Shown: piece after piece, positions 1 to 7,016 of the stretch
Layout: each line of letters opens with the position of its first letter
How positions within the stretch are numbered: the first letter of the stretch is position 1
Origin: Rhodospirillaceae bacterium
GTDB taxonomy: Bacteria > Pseudomonadota > Alphaproteobacteria > UBA828
Direction of reading: 5' to 3'
DNA length: 14,146 bases
Assembly (NCBI GenBank): GCA_028819955.1
Contig: JAPPKP010000416.1
Span: forward strand, 1-14,146
Program-made: the position numbers and the translations under genes
Notes under the pieces: generated by a model
Seen by the model: the letters and a program-made list of their open reading frames with translations, nothing else
What the model was told of the DNA's origin: nothing
Databases searched by the model: none

Positions 1-501
1 GACACCTACGACTTCGCGGTGAAGCACGAGTGCAACATCCTCTCCTGGCCGCTCACCCGCCCGCTGTCGGAGGTCGAGGCCTACAAGGGGCGTATGGAGT
101 CAGCGCTCGCCGACAACCCCGGCAAGCGGCGGCCGATCTTCGCCACCATGCGCCACACCGTGGTGTACGACACTGCGGCGGAGTGGGAGGTGCCGGTGAA
201 GGCCGCGATCCGCCAGTTCGGCCAGTTCGAGAACCTGTTCAAGAACCTGGGCGACGTCGCCAACGGCTTCCCGCGCACGATCCCGCTTACGGAGCTGGAG
301 AACCGGGGCGAGTTCGACCCGCGCATGCTCCACGACAATCTGATGTTCGGCACGCCGGACGAGGTGATCCAGAAGCTCAGGGCCTACGAGGCGCTCGGCG
401 TCGACCAGTTCACCTACTACGCGAGCCTCGGCCTCGGAATGAAGGAGCAGAAGCGCTCGCTCAAGCTCTTCATCGAGGAGGTAATGCCGGCCTTCGCATG
501 A
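1..501 (+). CDS. LLM-class flavin-dependent oxidoreductase, C-terminal part (5' truncated by window)
   Basis: The frame is open from base 1 and ends at a TGA at 499-501, so only the last 166 residues are present. The terminal segment, with a GTPDEVIQKL stretch followed by the GVDQFTYYASLG stretch and a final LKLFIEEVMPAF helix, is typical of the C-terminal end of bacterial luciferase-like (LLM) monooxygenases. There the G-[TS]-P-[ED]-V motif precedes the last barrel helix. The family uses reduced FMN or F420 to oxidise small organic substrates in the cytoplasm; nothing visible fixes the substrate. The next gene starts 38 bases downstream on the same strand and encodes an alpha/beta hydrolase, so the two are probably co-transcribed. 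The flavin-binding N-terminal half lies outside the window. Family assignment is fairly secure, specific function is unknown. Confidence 0.85.
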   Translation, partial: DTYDFAVKHECNILSWPLTRPLSEVEAYKGRMESALADNPGKRRPIFATMRHTVVYDTAAEWEVPVKAAIRQFGQFENLFKNLGDVANGFPRTIPLTELENRGEFDPRMLHDNLMFGTPDEVIQKLRAYEALGVDQFTYYASLGLGMKEQKRSLKLFIEEVMPAFA

Positions 502-538
502 GGGCGCGTGCGCTCCCGGCAACGAACAAGAGACGTCG

Positions 539-1387
539 ATGAGTACGAGCACCGCGGGCGAGACCGCCTGGGAGCGGCACGGCAGCGGGCCGCCGGTCGT
601 CCTGATCCACGGCTTCGGGCTCAACCGCGCCATGTGGCAGTGGCAGCTCCCGGCGCTCACGCCGCAGTTCAGCGTGCTGACTTACGACCTGCTGGGGCAC
701 GGCGAGAGCGCGCCTCCCGCCGGCACGCCCTGCCTCGCCATGTTCTCCCGGCAGCTTCTCGGCCTCATGGACCGCTGCGGCATCGAGCGGGCAGCTATCG
801 TCGGCTTCTCGCTCGGCGGCATGATCGCGCGCCGCGCCGCGCTGGATCATCCAGACCGGCTGTCGGCGCTCGCGATCCTGAACTCGCCGCACGACCGCAG
901 CCCGGCCGAGCGCGAGGCGGTCCGGGCGCGCGTGCGTCAGACCGAGACCGACGGACCTGCCGCCAATGTCGAGCCCGCTCTCGAGCGCTGGTTCACGCCG
1001 GCCTTCCGCGCCGAGGCGCCGGAAACCGTCGCGCTCGTCCGCAGGTGGATCGCGCGCAACGATCCCGCCCTCTATCCGCAGATCTACCGGGTGCTCGCCG
1101 AGGGCGACGCCGAGATCGCCAATGGCCTGGAGCGGATCGCGTGTCCCGCCCTGGTCATGACCGGAGAGGACGACCCCGGCAACACGCCCGCCATGGCGCG
1201 GGTCATGGCCGGGCTGATCCCCGGCGCCCGGCTCGCGATCCTGCCCGGCCTCAGGCACATGGCGCTCGCCGAAGCGCCGGAGACTGTCAACGCGCCGCTT
1301 TGCGCCTTCCTGCGCGACGCAACAATCAGGCTCCAAGAATCTGTACACGGATCGGGGACGGTCGCCCCCCGGCAGCCGGGTTGTTGA
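539..1387 (+). CDS. alpha/beta hydrolase
   Basis: A 282-residue alpha/beta hydrolase-fold protein, the usual length for this family. The oxyanion-hole HGFG lies at residues 24-27, the nucleophile elbow GFSLGG places Ser91 as nucleophile, the acid is probably Asp212 in GEDDPGN, and His240 sits in GLRHMAL. The triad order Ser-Asp-His is therefore complete and the enzyme should be active. It resembles 3-oxoadipate enol-lactonase/haloperoxidase-type hydrolases, but the substrate (ester, lactone or C-C bond) cannot be told. There is no signal peptide, so it is cytoplasmic. It follows the LLM monooxygenase gene by 37 bp, and an oxygenase-hydrolase pair fits Baeyer-Villiger-like oxidation then ester cleavage; that is inference. 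The ATG at 539 is preceded only by a weak AAGAGA. The 3' end overlaps the tail of the convergent DUF1989 gene by 62 bp. Confidence 0.9.
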   Translation: MSTSTAGETAWERHGSGPPVVLIHGFGLNRAMWQWQLPALTPQFSVLTYDLLGHGESAPPAGTPCLAMFSRQLLGLMDRCGIERAAIVGFSLGGMIARRAALDHPDRLSALAILNSPHDRSPAEREAVRARVRQTETDGPAANVEPALERWFTPAFRAEAPETVALVRRWIARNDPALYPQIYRVLAEGDAEIANGLERIACPALVMTGEDDPGNTPAMARVMAGLIPGARLAILPGLRHMALAEAPETVNAPLCAFLRDATIRLQESVHGSGTVAPRQPGC

Positions 1388-1952
1388 CTTGAGGGCAGTT
1401 GGAGACGATCGCGAGGACGTCGCGCTCGGCCCGCAAGTCGACGCGATCGCCGGGCTTGGATGGGCCGTCCACGAACGTCCGCTCCGCCAGACGGCCCCCC
1501 TCATAGACCGGCACTGCCGAGAAAAAGTTCACGTTGGGCACGATATCCGTCCACCCCAGGCCATGTTCCGCCAGGGTGGTCAGGAAGTTCTCGCGGCATC
1601 CCGGCACGCCTTCCACGCCGTAGAGCATGGCGTTGCTGGGGGCACTGCAGCAGCCGGCGATGGTGTCGTGACGGCCGCAGGTGTCGGCCACAATCGTGAA
1701 GAGCGCTCGTCCCCGGTCCGAGTAGAGCGCATGGCCCGTGGTCAGGCGAAGCGTGCCGCTCTTCTTGATCGTGTTCGGCGCGTAGTAGCGCTCGCGCGGG
1801 TCGGCCGCGTCGTAGCACAGGAAATCGACGCCCTGTTCGCCCTCCAGGTCGACGATACGCAGCACCTGGTCCCGCTGCAGGCGGGCCGACCACGGCGCGC
1901 CCGGCGCCACGACCTCGTCCCGGACAACAGGTAGCGCACCCCCATCGTTCAT
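1326..1952 (-). CDS. DUF1989 / urea carboxylase-associated family protein
   Basis: A 208-residue protein with the hallmarks of DUF1989 (urea carboxylase-associated proteins). The N-terminal beta segment has RIVDLEGEQGVDFLCY (residues 32-47). A central ADTCGRHDT motif (89-97) is followed by a GCC pair (100-102), then GCREN (118-122), a FFSAVPV segment, SKPGD (165-169) and SNCPQ (184-188). Conserved Cys and His residues suggest metal binding. Family members usually sit beside urea carboxylase or amino-acid permease genes, but no carboxylase or allophanate hydrolase gene is seen here, so its role in this context is open. The ATG at 1952 has a good GGAGGG Shine-Dalgarno (complement of 1960-1965) seven bases upstream. 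It is divergent from the LLM gene starting at 2112 and convergent with the hydrolase, with overlapping 3' ends. Confidence 0.9.
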   Translation of the reverse strand: MNDGGALPVVRDEVVAPGAPWSARLQRDQVLRIVDLEGEQGVDFLCYDAADPRERYYAPNTIKKSGTLRLTTGHALYSDRGRALFTIVADTCGRHDTIAGCCSAPSNAMLYGVEGVPGCRENFLTTLAEHGLGWTDIVPNVNFFSAVPVYEGGRLAERTFVDGPSKPGDRVDLRAERDVLAIVSNCPQVNNPAAGGRPSPIRVQILGA

Positions 1953-1989
1953 CGCTGTGCCCTCCGGTCTGACCCGCCGCCTACCCTAA

Positions 1990-1999
1990 CCCATATGGG
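1990..1999. promoter_or_regulatory. 10-bp perfect palindrome in divergent intergenic region
   Basis: CCCATATGGG is a perfect 10-bp palindrome in the 159-bp divergent region between the DUF1989 gene and the LLM oxidoreductase gene. Its place upstream of both starts fits an operator, but a 10-bp palindrome can arise by chance and no regulator gene is adjacent. Confidence 0.2.
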
Positions 2000-2036
2000 C
2001 CACGCCGAACTCCCACGAGTCATCTTGGCGCGCGTT

Positions 2037-2079
2037 TTGTGATCCGCGGCGCCCGACTATCATACGGCCGATGAATCGG
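2037..2079 (+). promoter_or_regulatory. candidate sigma70-like promoter with dyad at the start point
   Basis: TTGTGA (2037-2042) and TATCAT (2058-2063, five of six matches to TATAAT) are separated by 15 bases, a short but tolerable spacer. The imperfect palindrome CCGAT-GA-ATCGG lies at 2068-2079, about where transcription would begin, a classic place for a repressor operator. The start codon at 2112 follows about 40 bases later. Assignment is by eye only. Confidence 0.3.
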
Positions 2080-2100
2080 ATCGGACCGCCGTGTGGCTCT

Positions 2101-2106
2101 GGGAGG
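2101..2106 (+). promoter_or_regulatory. Shine-Dalgarno deciding the start of the 2112 gene
   Basis: GGGAGG lies five bases before the ATG at 2112. The same frame is open from a GTG at 2091, but that codon lies upstream of this site and lacks its own. Family proteins begin at the MDFGI-type strand encoded from 2112, so 2112 is preferred. Confidence 0.7.
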
Positions 2107-2111
2107 CTGTA

Positions 2112-3071
2112 ATGGACTTCGGAATAACCATTCCCAATTACGGGCCGCTTGCCCACCGTGACGCCATTACCGCGATCGCGCGCCAGGCCGAGGCCCTTGG
2201 CTTCGGCTACATGGCGATTGCCGATCACATCGTCATTCCCAAGACCTGGAACTCCTTCTATCCCTATTCGCCGACCGGGTGGGTCGACATCTTCGATGGC
2301 GGCGACTGCCTGGAACCGTTGGCGCTGATGGCGGCGCTCGCTCTCGCGACCCGGAAGGCGCAGCTGCTCACAGCCGTGCTGGTGGTGCCCTATCGCCCGC
2401 CCATCCTGACTGCCAAGCAGCTGGCAACAATCGACGTCCTCTCCGAAGGACGGGTCACCATCGGATGCGGGACGGGCTGGATGCGGGAGGAGTTCGAGGC
2501 CATCGGCGCCCCGCCCTACGAGGCACGCGGCCCGGTGACGGACGAGTACATCGAGGCCTTCCGGGCGATGTGGACGAGCGACGAGCCCGCTTACGAGGGG
2601 GAGTACGCCCGCGTCGCGGACATCTATTTCCGTCCCCAGCCGGTCCGCAAGCCGCACCCGCCGATCTGGATCGGCGGCGACAGCATGCCGGCGCTGCGCA
2701 GGACGGCGCGCCTCGGCGACGGCTGGCTGCCGGTCGGCATCGCGCCGAAACGCCCGCTCGACACGGTCGCCAAGTATCGGGAAGCTGCCGAGACCCTCGC
2801 CAGCCTCGCGCGCGATGCTGGTCGCGACCCGGCCGAAATCGCGCTCAATTATTGGGCCGTCTGGTACGACGAGAGCAGGCGCGCCACGCTCGATGACGGC
2901 AGCCGCCACATCTTCACCGGCGAGGCCGCCGAGGTCGCCGCCGATATCGACGCGCTCGCAGAAGTCGGTGTCAGCGCTGTCCTCTTCAGCTTCGTCCGAG
3001 GCACCCTCGACGAGACCCTCGCGAGCACCGAGCGCTTCGCCCGCGACGTGATGCCGCTGGTGGGCAGCTAG
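2112..3071 (+). CDS. TIGR03619-type LLM-class F420/flavin-dependent oxidoreductase
   Basis: A 319-residue, full-length luciferase-like TIM-barrel oxidoreductase. It starts with the family's first strand (MDFGITIPNYG), has a YMAIADHIV segment near residue 40, and the barrel hallmark TIGCGTGWMREEFEAIG in the middle. Next comes the YFRPQPVRKPHPPIWIGG signature that marks the TIGR03619 (Rv2161c-like) group, followed by LRRTARLGDGWLPVG. The group is often annotated as F420-dependent; in proteobacteria FMN is equally likely and the sequence does not decide it. It acts in the cytoplasm on an unknown substrate. It is divergently arranged with the DUF1989 gene and stands alone on its strand, with the next plus-strand gene more than 1 kb away. 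It is distinct from the truncated LLM protein at the left edge. Confidence 0.9.
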   Translation: MDFGITIPNYGPLAHRDAITAIARQAEALGFGYMAIADHIVIPKTWNSFYPYSPTGWVDIFDGGDCLEPLALMAALALATRKAQLLTAVLVVPYRPPILTAKQLATIDVLSEGRVTIGCGTGWMREEFEAIGAPPYEARGPVTDEYIEAFRAMWTSDEPAYEGEYARVADIYFRPQPVRKPHPPIWIGGDSMPALRRTARLGDGWLPVGIAPKRPLDTVAKYREAAETLASLARDAGRDPAEIALNYWAVWYDESRRATLDDGSRHIFTGEAAEVAADIDALAEVGVSAVLFSFVRGTLDETLASTERFARDVMPLVGS

Positions 3072-3252
3072 AGCAGTATCCGACCTTACGGGGTCACGGC
3101 GGCTCGAACGGCGCCACAATAAACCCGACGGCGAGGGAATGAGATACAAGGTGGGGGCATCCTGGCGGCACTGCATGCAGACAGGGGAACGTGCGACGAC
3201 CGCGTCCGATCGAATGATGCTCCAGATTGTCTTGGCTTCGCGCGGAGACGCT

Positions 3253-4122
3253 CTACCCGAACGCGGCGAGGACCGCGACGCCGCCGACCACCATGGCGAC
3301 GCCGCCCCATTGCAGCGCAGACACTGGCTCGCGCAGGAACATCCGCGCCAGCACCACCGTCACCACCGTGTAGCCCACGCTCGCCACGATCGCGTGCTCG
3401 CCGTTCGGGAGCCTGAGGCCGAAATAGAGCAGCAGGTGGCCCATGGTATCGAGGATCCCGAAGGCGGCCACGATTGGCCAGGCCCGTGCCGGAAACGGCA
3501 CACGCCGCCGGCGGGCAAGCAGGATCGCCGCTACCCCCGCGAAGCCGAAAATGCGAACCACCAGCACGGTCTGCCAGGGGCCGTAGATGTCGATGGCCTT
3601 GTCCGCGGCGGTAAGCGAGGCGGCGTAGACCGCCGCCGCAATCAGGGCATAGAGAATGGTCCGCCGCATCACGGCAGGCGCATATTCCGGTGCGGTCCTG
3701 TCCCCGGACGCCGTCGCCCGCGCCACCAGCCAGACCCCGGCCATGGTGGCGATCATGGCGCCCCAGTGGAGCGGATCGGGCCGGGCGCCGAGGGCGACCG
3801 AGATCGGCACGGCGATCGCCGGATAGCAGGCCACCACCGGCGAGGCGAGCGACACCGGACCGTGGGTCACGGCGTGGTAGAACAGAAGCGAGCCGATCAC
3901 GGTGCCGGCGCCGATCCCGACAAGCCAGTGGAGGCCGTCGAGGCGCCAGTCGAAGGGCTGGCCCGACGCTGCCATGATGGCTGCGATCAGCACGCCGCCG
4001 ACCGCCATCATGGAGCAGGTCGCCGCCAGCACGCCCACCGAGCGACCGGAGAACCGCGCGCAAATGTCCGCGAGGCCCCAGGCGAGCGCGCAGCCCGCAC
4101 CCCAGGCGGCCGCGCTCTCCAT
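3253..4122 (-). CDS. DMT superfamily (EamA) transporter
   Basis: A 289-residue hydrophobic protein with about ten predicted membrane helices in two EamA repeats of about 140 residues each. The first begins at the GCALAWGLADICARF helix and the second near the ILYALIAAAVYAASL helix. Length and helix count match drug/metabolite transporters of the inner membrane, which commonly export amino acids or other small metabolites. I chose the ATG at 4122; a GTG immediately upstream (4125) is equally possible and the ribosome-binding site is weak. The gene is divergent from the GlxA/AraC-type regulator (start 4357) across about 230 bp, so shared control is plausible and the cargo may relate to quaternary amine metabolism. 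That link is inference. Its 3' end faces the LLM gene across a 181-bp gap in which I see no clear terminator. Confidence 0.9.
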   Translation of the reverse strand: MESAAAWGAGCALAWGLADICARFSGRSVGVLAATCSMMAVGGVLIAAIMAASGQPFDWRLDGLHWLVGIGAGTVIGSLLFYHAVTHGPVSLASPVVACYPAIAVPISVALGARPDPLHWGAMIATMAGVWLVARATASGDRTAPEYAPAVMRRTILYALIAAAVYAASLTAADKAIDIYGPWQTVLVVRIFGFAGVAAILLARRRRVPFPARAWPIVAAFGILDTMGHLLLYFGLRLPNGEHAIVASVGYTVVTVVLARMFLREPVSALQWGGVAMVVGGVAVLAAFG

Positions 4123-4356
4123 CACAAGACCGCCGTCACGATGTCATGCGATCATGCGGGGCAGCCGTCCGCGCACGCGCTGGCGACCGAGTTGAGGGAT
4201 GGCGGTTGGACGGCGAAGCCATGGCGGCGCGGATTATGGGCGAGGGCGCCCGCGATAGCGACCCGGCCCGCCAGAGAATTCTGTTTCCCCATCCGTCCTG
4301 AGATGTCGTAATTTGAATAGAGCATTGCGGGGAGGCGCCTGACCGGCGTCGATGCC
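4123..4356. promoter_or_regulatory. divergent intergenic region between transporter and regulator
   Basis: About 234 bp separate the divergent starts of the DMT transporter and the GlxA/AraC regulator, so promoters for both must lie here. An AT-richer patch around 4290-4325 (with TAATTT and GAATAG) is the likeliest core-promoter zone for the regulator. I could not assign convincing -35/-10 pairs or an operator. Confidence 0.4.
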
Positions 4357-5373
4357 ATGAGGACCACCGATCCCGGGAGCCAATTCGGCTTCCTGATGGT
4401 CCCGAAGTTCTCGCTCGGTGCGCTCTCGAGCGCGATCGAGTCGCTTCGGCTCGCCAACTACGTCAGCGGACAGACCCTCTACGAGTGGCGCACCGTCTCC
4501 GTGGACGGCGAAGCGGTGGCGTCATCGGCCGGGCTCAGCGTCGCTGCGGGCCTCTCCATCGGAGACGCCGCCGAGCGCCTGTCGACCGTCTTCGTCTGCG
4601 GCGGCATCGAGACCCACCTGTTCGAGGACACGCGGCTCGCCATCTGGCTGCGCCAGATCGAGCGGCGCGGCATGAACATCGGCGCTCTCTGCACGGGCAG
4701 CCATTTTCTGGCGCGCCTCGGGCTGCTCGACGGCTATCGCTGCACCATCCACTGGGAGAACCTGCCGGGCTTCATCGAGGATTTTCCAAGCGTGGACGTC
4801 AGCGAGGACATCTTCGTCATCGACCGCAACCGCTACACCTGCGCGGGCGGCATGGCGGCCTCCGACATGATGCTGAGCTTCATCAACCGCGATCACGGGT
4901 ATGAGCTGGCCGCCGCGGTGTCGGAAAACCTGGTGTGCGAGCGGATCAGGGGCGAGGACGACCACCAGAGGATGGCGTTGCGCCTGCGCCTCGCGGTCAG
5001 CCAGCCCAAGCTTCTCTCCACCATCAACGTGATGTCGGAGAATATCGAGGCGCCGCTCAGCCAGACCGAGCTGGCGCGGGAAATCGGCCTCTCCACCCGC
5101 CAGCTTGAACGGCTGTTCCTCAAGTACTTGAACTGCCCGCCCAGCCGCTATTACCTCGAAATGCGGCTCAACCGCGCGCGCGCCCTGCTGCAGCAGACCT
5201 GCATGTCCGTGACCAACGTGGCGCTCGCCACGGGCTTCGTCTCGGCATCGCATTTCTCGAAGTCGTTCCGTCTGCACTTCGGCCACGCGCCGCGCGACAC
5301 GAAACGGCTGACCAGCGGCTCGCCTCCGTTCCGCGCGGTCGATGCCGACTTGCCGGACTCGGCGTCTCTGTAA
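4357..5373 (+). CDS. GlxA family AraC-type transcriptional regulator (GbdR/CdhR-like)
   Basis: A 338-residue regulator with an N-terminal DJ-1/PfpI-like amidotransferase-fold sensor domain (about residues 9-195; Cys112 in GALCTGSH occupies the nucleophile-elbow position) and a C-terminal AraC double helix-turn-helix (about 225-320). The second HTH contains the GFVSASHFSKSFRLHFG signature. The LSTRQLERLFLKYL and SRYYLEMRLNRAR segments, and the linker with DDHQRMALRLRL, closely resemble GbdR and CdhR, the activators of glycine betaine and carnitine catabolism in Pseudomonas. It is therefore likely to sense a quaternary amine and to activate the corrinoid methyltransferase operon that starts 236 bp downstream on the same strand, and perhaps the divergent transporter. 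ATG 4357 fits the family N-terminus, although the GGGGAGG upstream (near 4330) is too far to serve it well. Regulator class is secure; the ligand is inferred. Confidence 0.92.
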   Translation: MRTTDPGSQFGFLMVPKFSLGALSSAIESLRLANYVSGQTLYEWRTVSVDGEAVASSAGLSVAAGLSIGDAAERLSTVFVCGGIETHLFEDTRLAIWLRQIERRGMNIGALCTGSHFLARLGLLDGYRCTIHWENLPGFIEDFPSVDVSEDIFVIDRNRYTCAGGMAASDMMLSFINRDHGYELAAAVSENLVCERIRGEDDHQRMALRLRLAVSQPKLLSTINVMSENIEAPLSQTELAREIGLSTRQLERLFLKYLNCPPSRYYLEMRLNRARALLQQTCMSVTNVALATGFVSASHFSKSFRLHFGHAPRDTKRLTSGSPPFRAVDADLPDSASL

Positions 5374-5382
5374 CGCGCTCAA

Positions 5383-5395
5383 GCACCAAGGGTGC
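5383..5395 (+). terminator. small hairpin after the regulator gene (weak terminator candidate)
   Basis: GCACC-AAG-GGTGC forms a five-pair stem with a three-base loop about 10 bp after the regulator stop codon. No T-run follows, so if it ends transcription it does so weakly or with Rho. Confidence 0.2.
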
Positions 5396-5464
5396 CCCAA
5401 GCGAGGACAGCACGGCCGGCCGATCATGGGTTTGTCGCAGGCCGGCAAGCCGGCGTCGCGTCTG

Positions 5465-5477
5465 GGACAGACTGTCC
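5465..5477. promoter_or_regulatory. perfect dyad GGACAG-A-CTGTCC, candidate operator of the corrinoid operon
   Basis: A perfect 6+1+6 inverted repeat lies in the gap between the regulator gene and the corrinoid protein gene, about 130 bp before the latter's start. It is the strongest short dyad in this gap and is well placed for an activator site. AraC-family proteins more often bind direct repeats, so the assignment to the adjacent regulator is tentative. Confidence 0.35.
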
Positions 5478-5554
5478 GCCCCATGTGATTGAAGAGAAAC
5501 AGGGTTAAGGTGCCGCGCGCATGCCCGCAACGCGGGTCCGCAAAGGGGGGCGTG

Positions 5555-5583
5555 CGGCGCCGAAAAGCAACAGCCCGGCGCCG
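5555..5583 (+). promoter_or_regulatory. GC-rich leader hairpin before the corrinoid protein gene
   Basis: Two copies of the 8-bp palindrome CGGCGCCG (5555-5562 and 5576-5583) can pair to form an eight-base-pair stem with a 13-base A-rich loop, with one more G-U pair possible at the base. The structure ends about 15 bases before the AGGA ribosome-binding site (5598-5601), so in mRNA it could influence translation or stability. A smaller hairpin CCCGC-AAC-GCGGG lies just upstream (5524-5536). I see no cobalamin-riboswitch signature. Confidence 0.35.
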
Positions 5584-5597
5584 TCAACGCCCGGATC

Positions 5598-5601
5598 AGG
5601 A
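5598..5601 (+). promoter_or_regulatory. Shine-Dalgarno deciding the corrinoid protein start
   Basis: AGGA lies eight bases before ATG 5610. The in-frame GTG at 5604 is only two bases from it, too close to be used, so 5610 is the preferred start. Confidence 0.6.
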
Positions 5602-5609
5602 CAGTGGCC

Positions 5610-6320
<711 letters not shown>

Positions 6321-6332
6321 GTCCTGCACGCA

Positions 6333-7016
6333 ATGATAGAAGCCGCGACATACGAGCACACCGATCTCTCGGTCGACGAGGAGGCCGCGTTCGCCTCCGC
6401 CGGGCCGGCCCGCGCGCTGGTCATCGCCTGCGGCGCGCTCGCGCGCGAGATCGTGGACTTTCGCGCGGCCAACGGCTTCGATCATCTCGACATCACCTGT
6501 CTGCCGGCCAAGCTGCACAACCGCCCGCACCTGATCCCGGACGCGGTGCGCGCGAAGATCCAGGCGAACCGGGCGGACTACAGGTCGATCTTCGTGGCCT
6601 ATGGCGATTGCGGCACCGGCGGCCTGCTCGACAAGGTGATCGAGGAGGAAGGCGTGGAGCGCATCGGGGGGCCGCACTGCTACGCCTTCTACACCGGCCA
6701 GGAGGCCTTCGCGGCGATCACCGACGACGACCCCACCCAGTTTTTCCTGACCGACTACATGGTGCGCCACTTCGACCGGCTGATCGTCGAAGGCCTGGGG
6801 CTGGACCGCTGGCCCGAGCTGCGCGACGACTACTTCGGCAACTACACGAACTGCGTCTACATCTCCCAGGTCCGCGACGCGGCGCTGGAGGCCAAGGCCC
6901 GCGAGGCGGCCGGGCGGCTGAGGCTCGGCTACGTCCATCGCCACGTGGGCTACGGCGAGCTCGCGGCTTTCATGAAAACGGCGGCAGCAGCCGGTGAAGA
7001 AGCAGGAGCAGCATGA
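6333..7016 (+). CDS. DUF1638 domain-containing protein
   Basis: A 227-residue cytoplasmic protein of the DUF1638 family, whose biochemical role is not established as far as I know. Visible conserved-looking elements are the IACGALAREI strand-loop (Cys33), TCLPAKLHNRPHLIP (Cys56, His62, His66), the glycine-rich YGDCGTGG loop (Cys93), GGPHCYAFY (His115, Cys116) and YTNCVYI (Cys174). The five Cys and three His residues could bind a metal or a cofactor. The gene lies between the corrinoid protein and the methyltetrahydrofolate methyltransferase genes. It overlaps the latter by four bases (ATGA, 7013-7016), implying translational coupling and a role in the corrinoid pathway. DUF1638 genes recur beside MttB-type systems in other bacteria (recollection, not checked). 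Possible roles are corrinoid loading, activation or substrate handling; none is demonstrated. Confidence 0.9.
   Translation: MIEAATYEHTDLSVDEEAAFASAGPARALVIACGALAREIVDFRAANGFDHLDITCLPAKLHNRPHLIPDAVRAKIQANRADYRSIFVAYGDCGTGGLLDKVIEEEGVERIGGPHCYAFYTGQEAFAAITDDDPTQFFLTDYMVRHFDRLIVEGLGLDRWPELRDDYFGNYTNCVYISQVRDAALEAKAREAAGRLRLGYVHRHVGYGELAAFMKTAAAAGEEAGAA

Noticed and set aside
2091..2111. Upstream GTG start for the LLM oxidoreductase
   Set aside because: It lies before the GGGAGG ribosome-binding site and adds residues not expected before the first barrel strand; ATG 2112 fits better.
3139..4311. 390-codon plus-strand open frame opposite the DMT transporter
   Set aside because: The minus-strand frame has the periodic hydrophobic helices of a transporter; the plus-strand one is rich in His, Arg, Gly and Asp and resembles no protein.
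5374..5609. Cobalamin riboswitch upstream of the corrinoid operon
   Set aside because: I found no B12-box-like GCCACTG element or the usual surrounding helices, only GC-rich hairpins.
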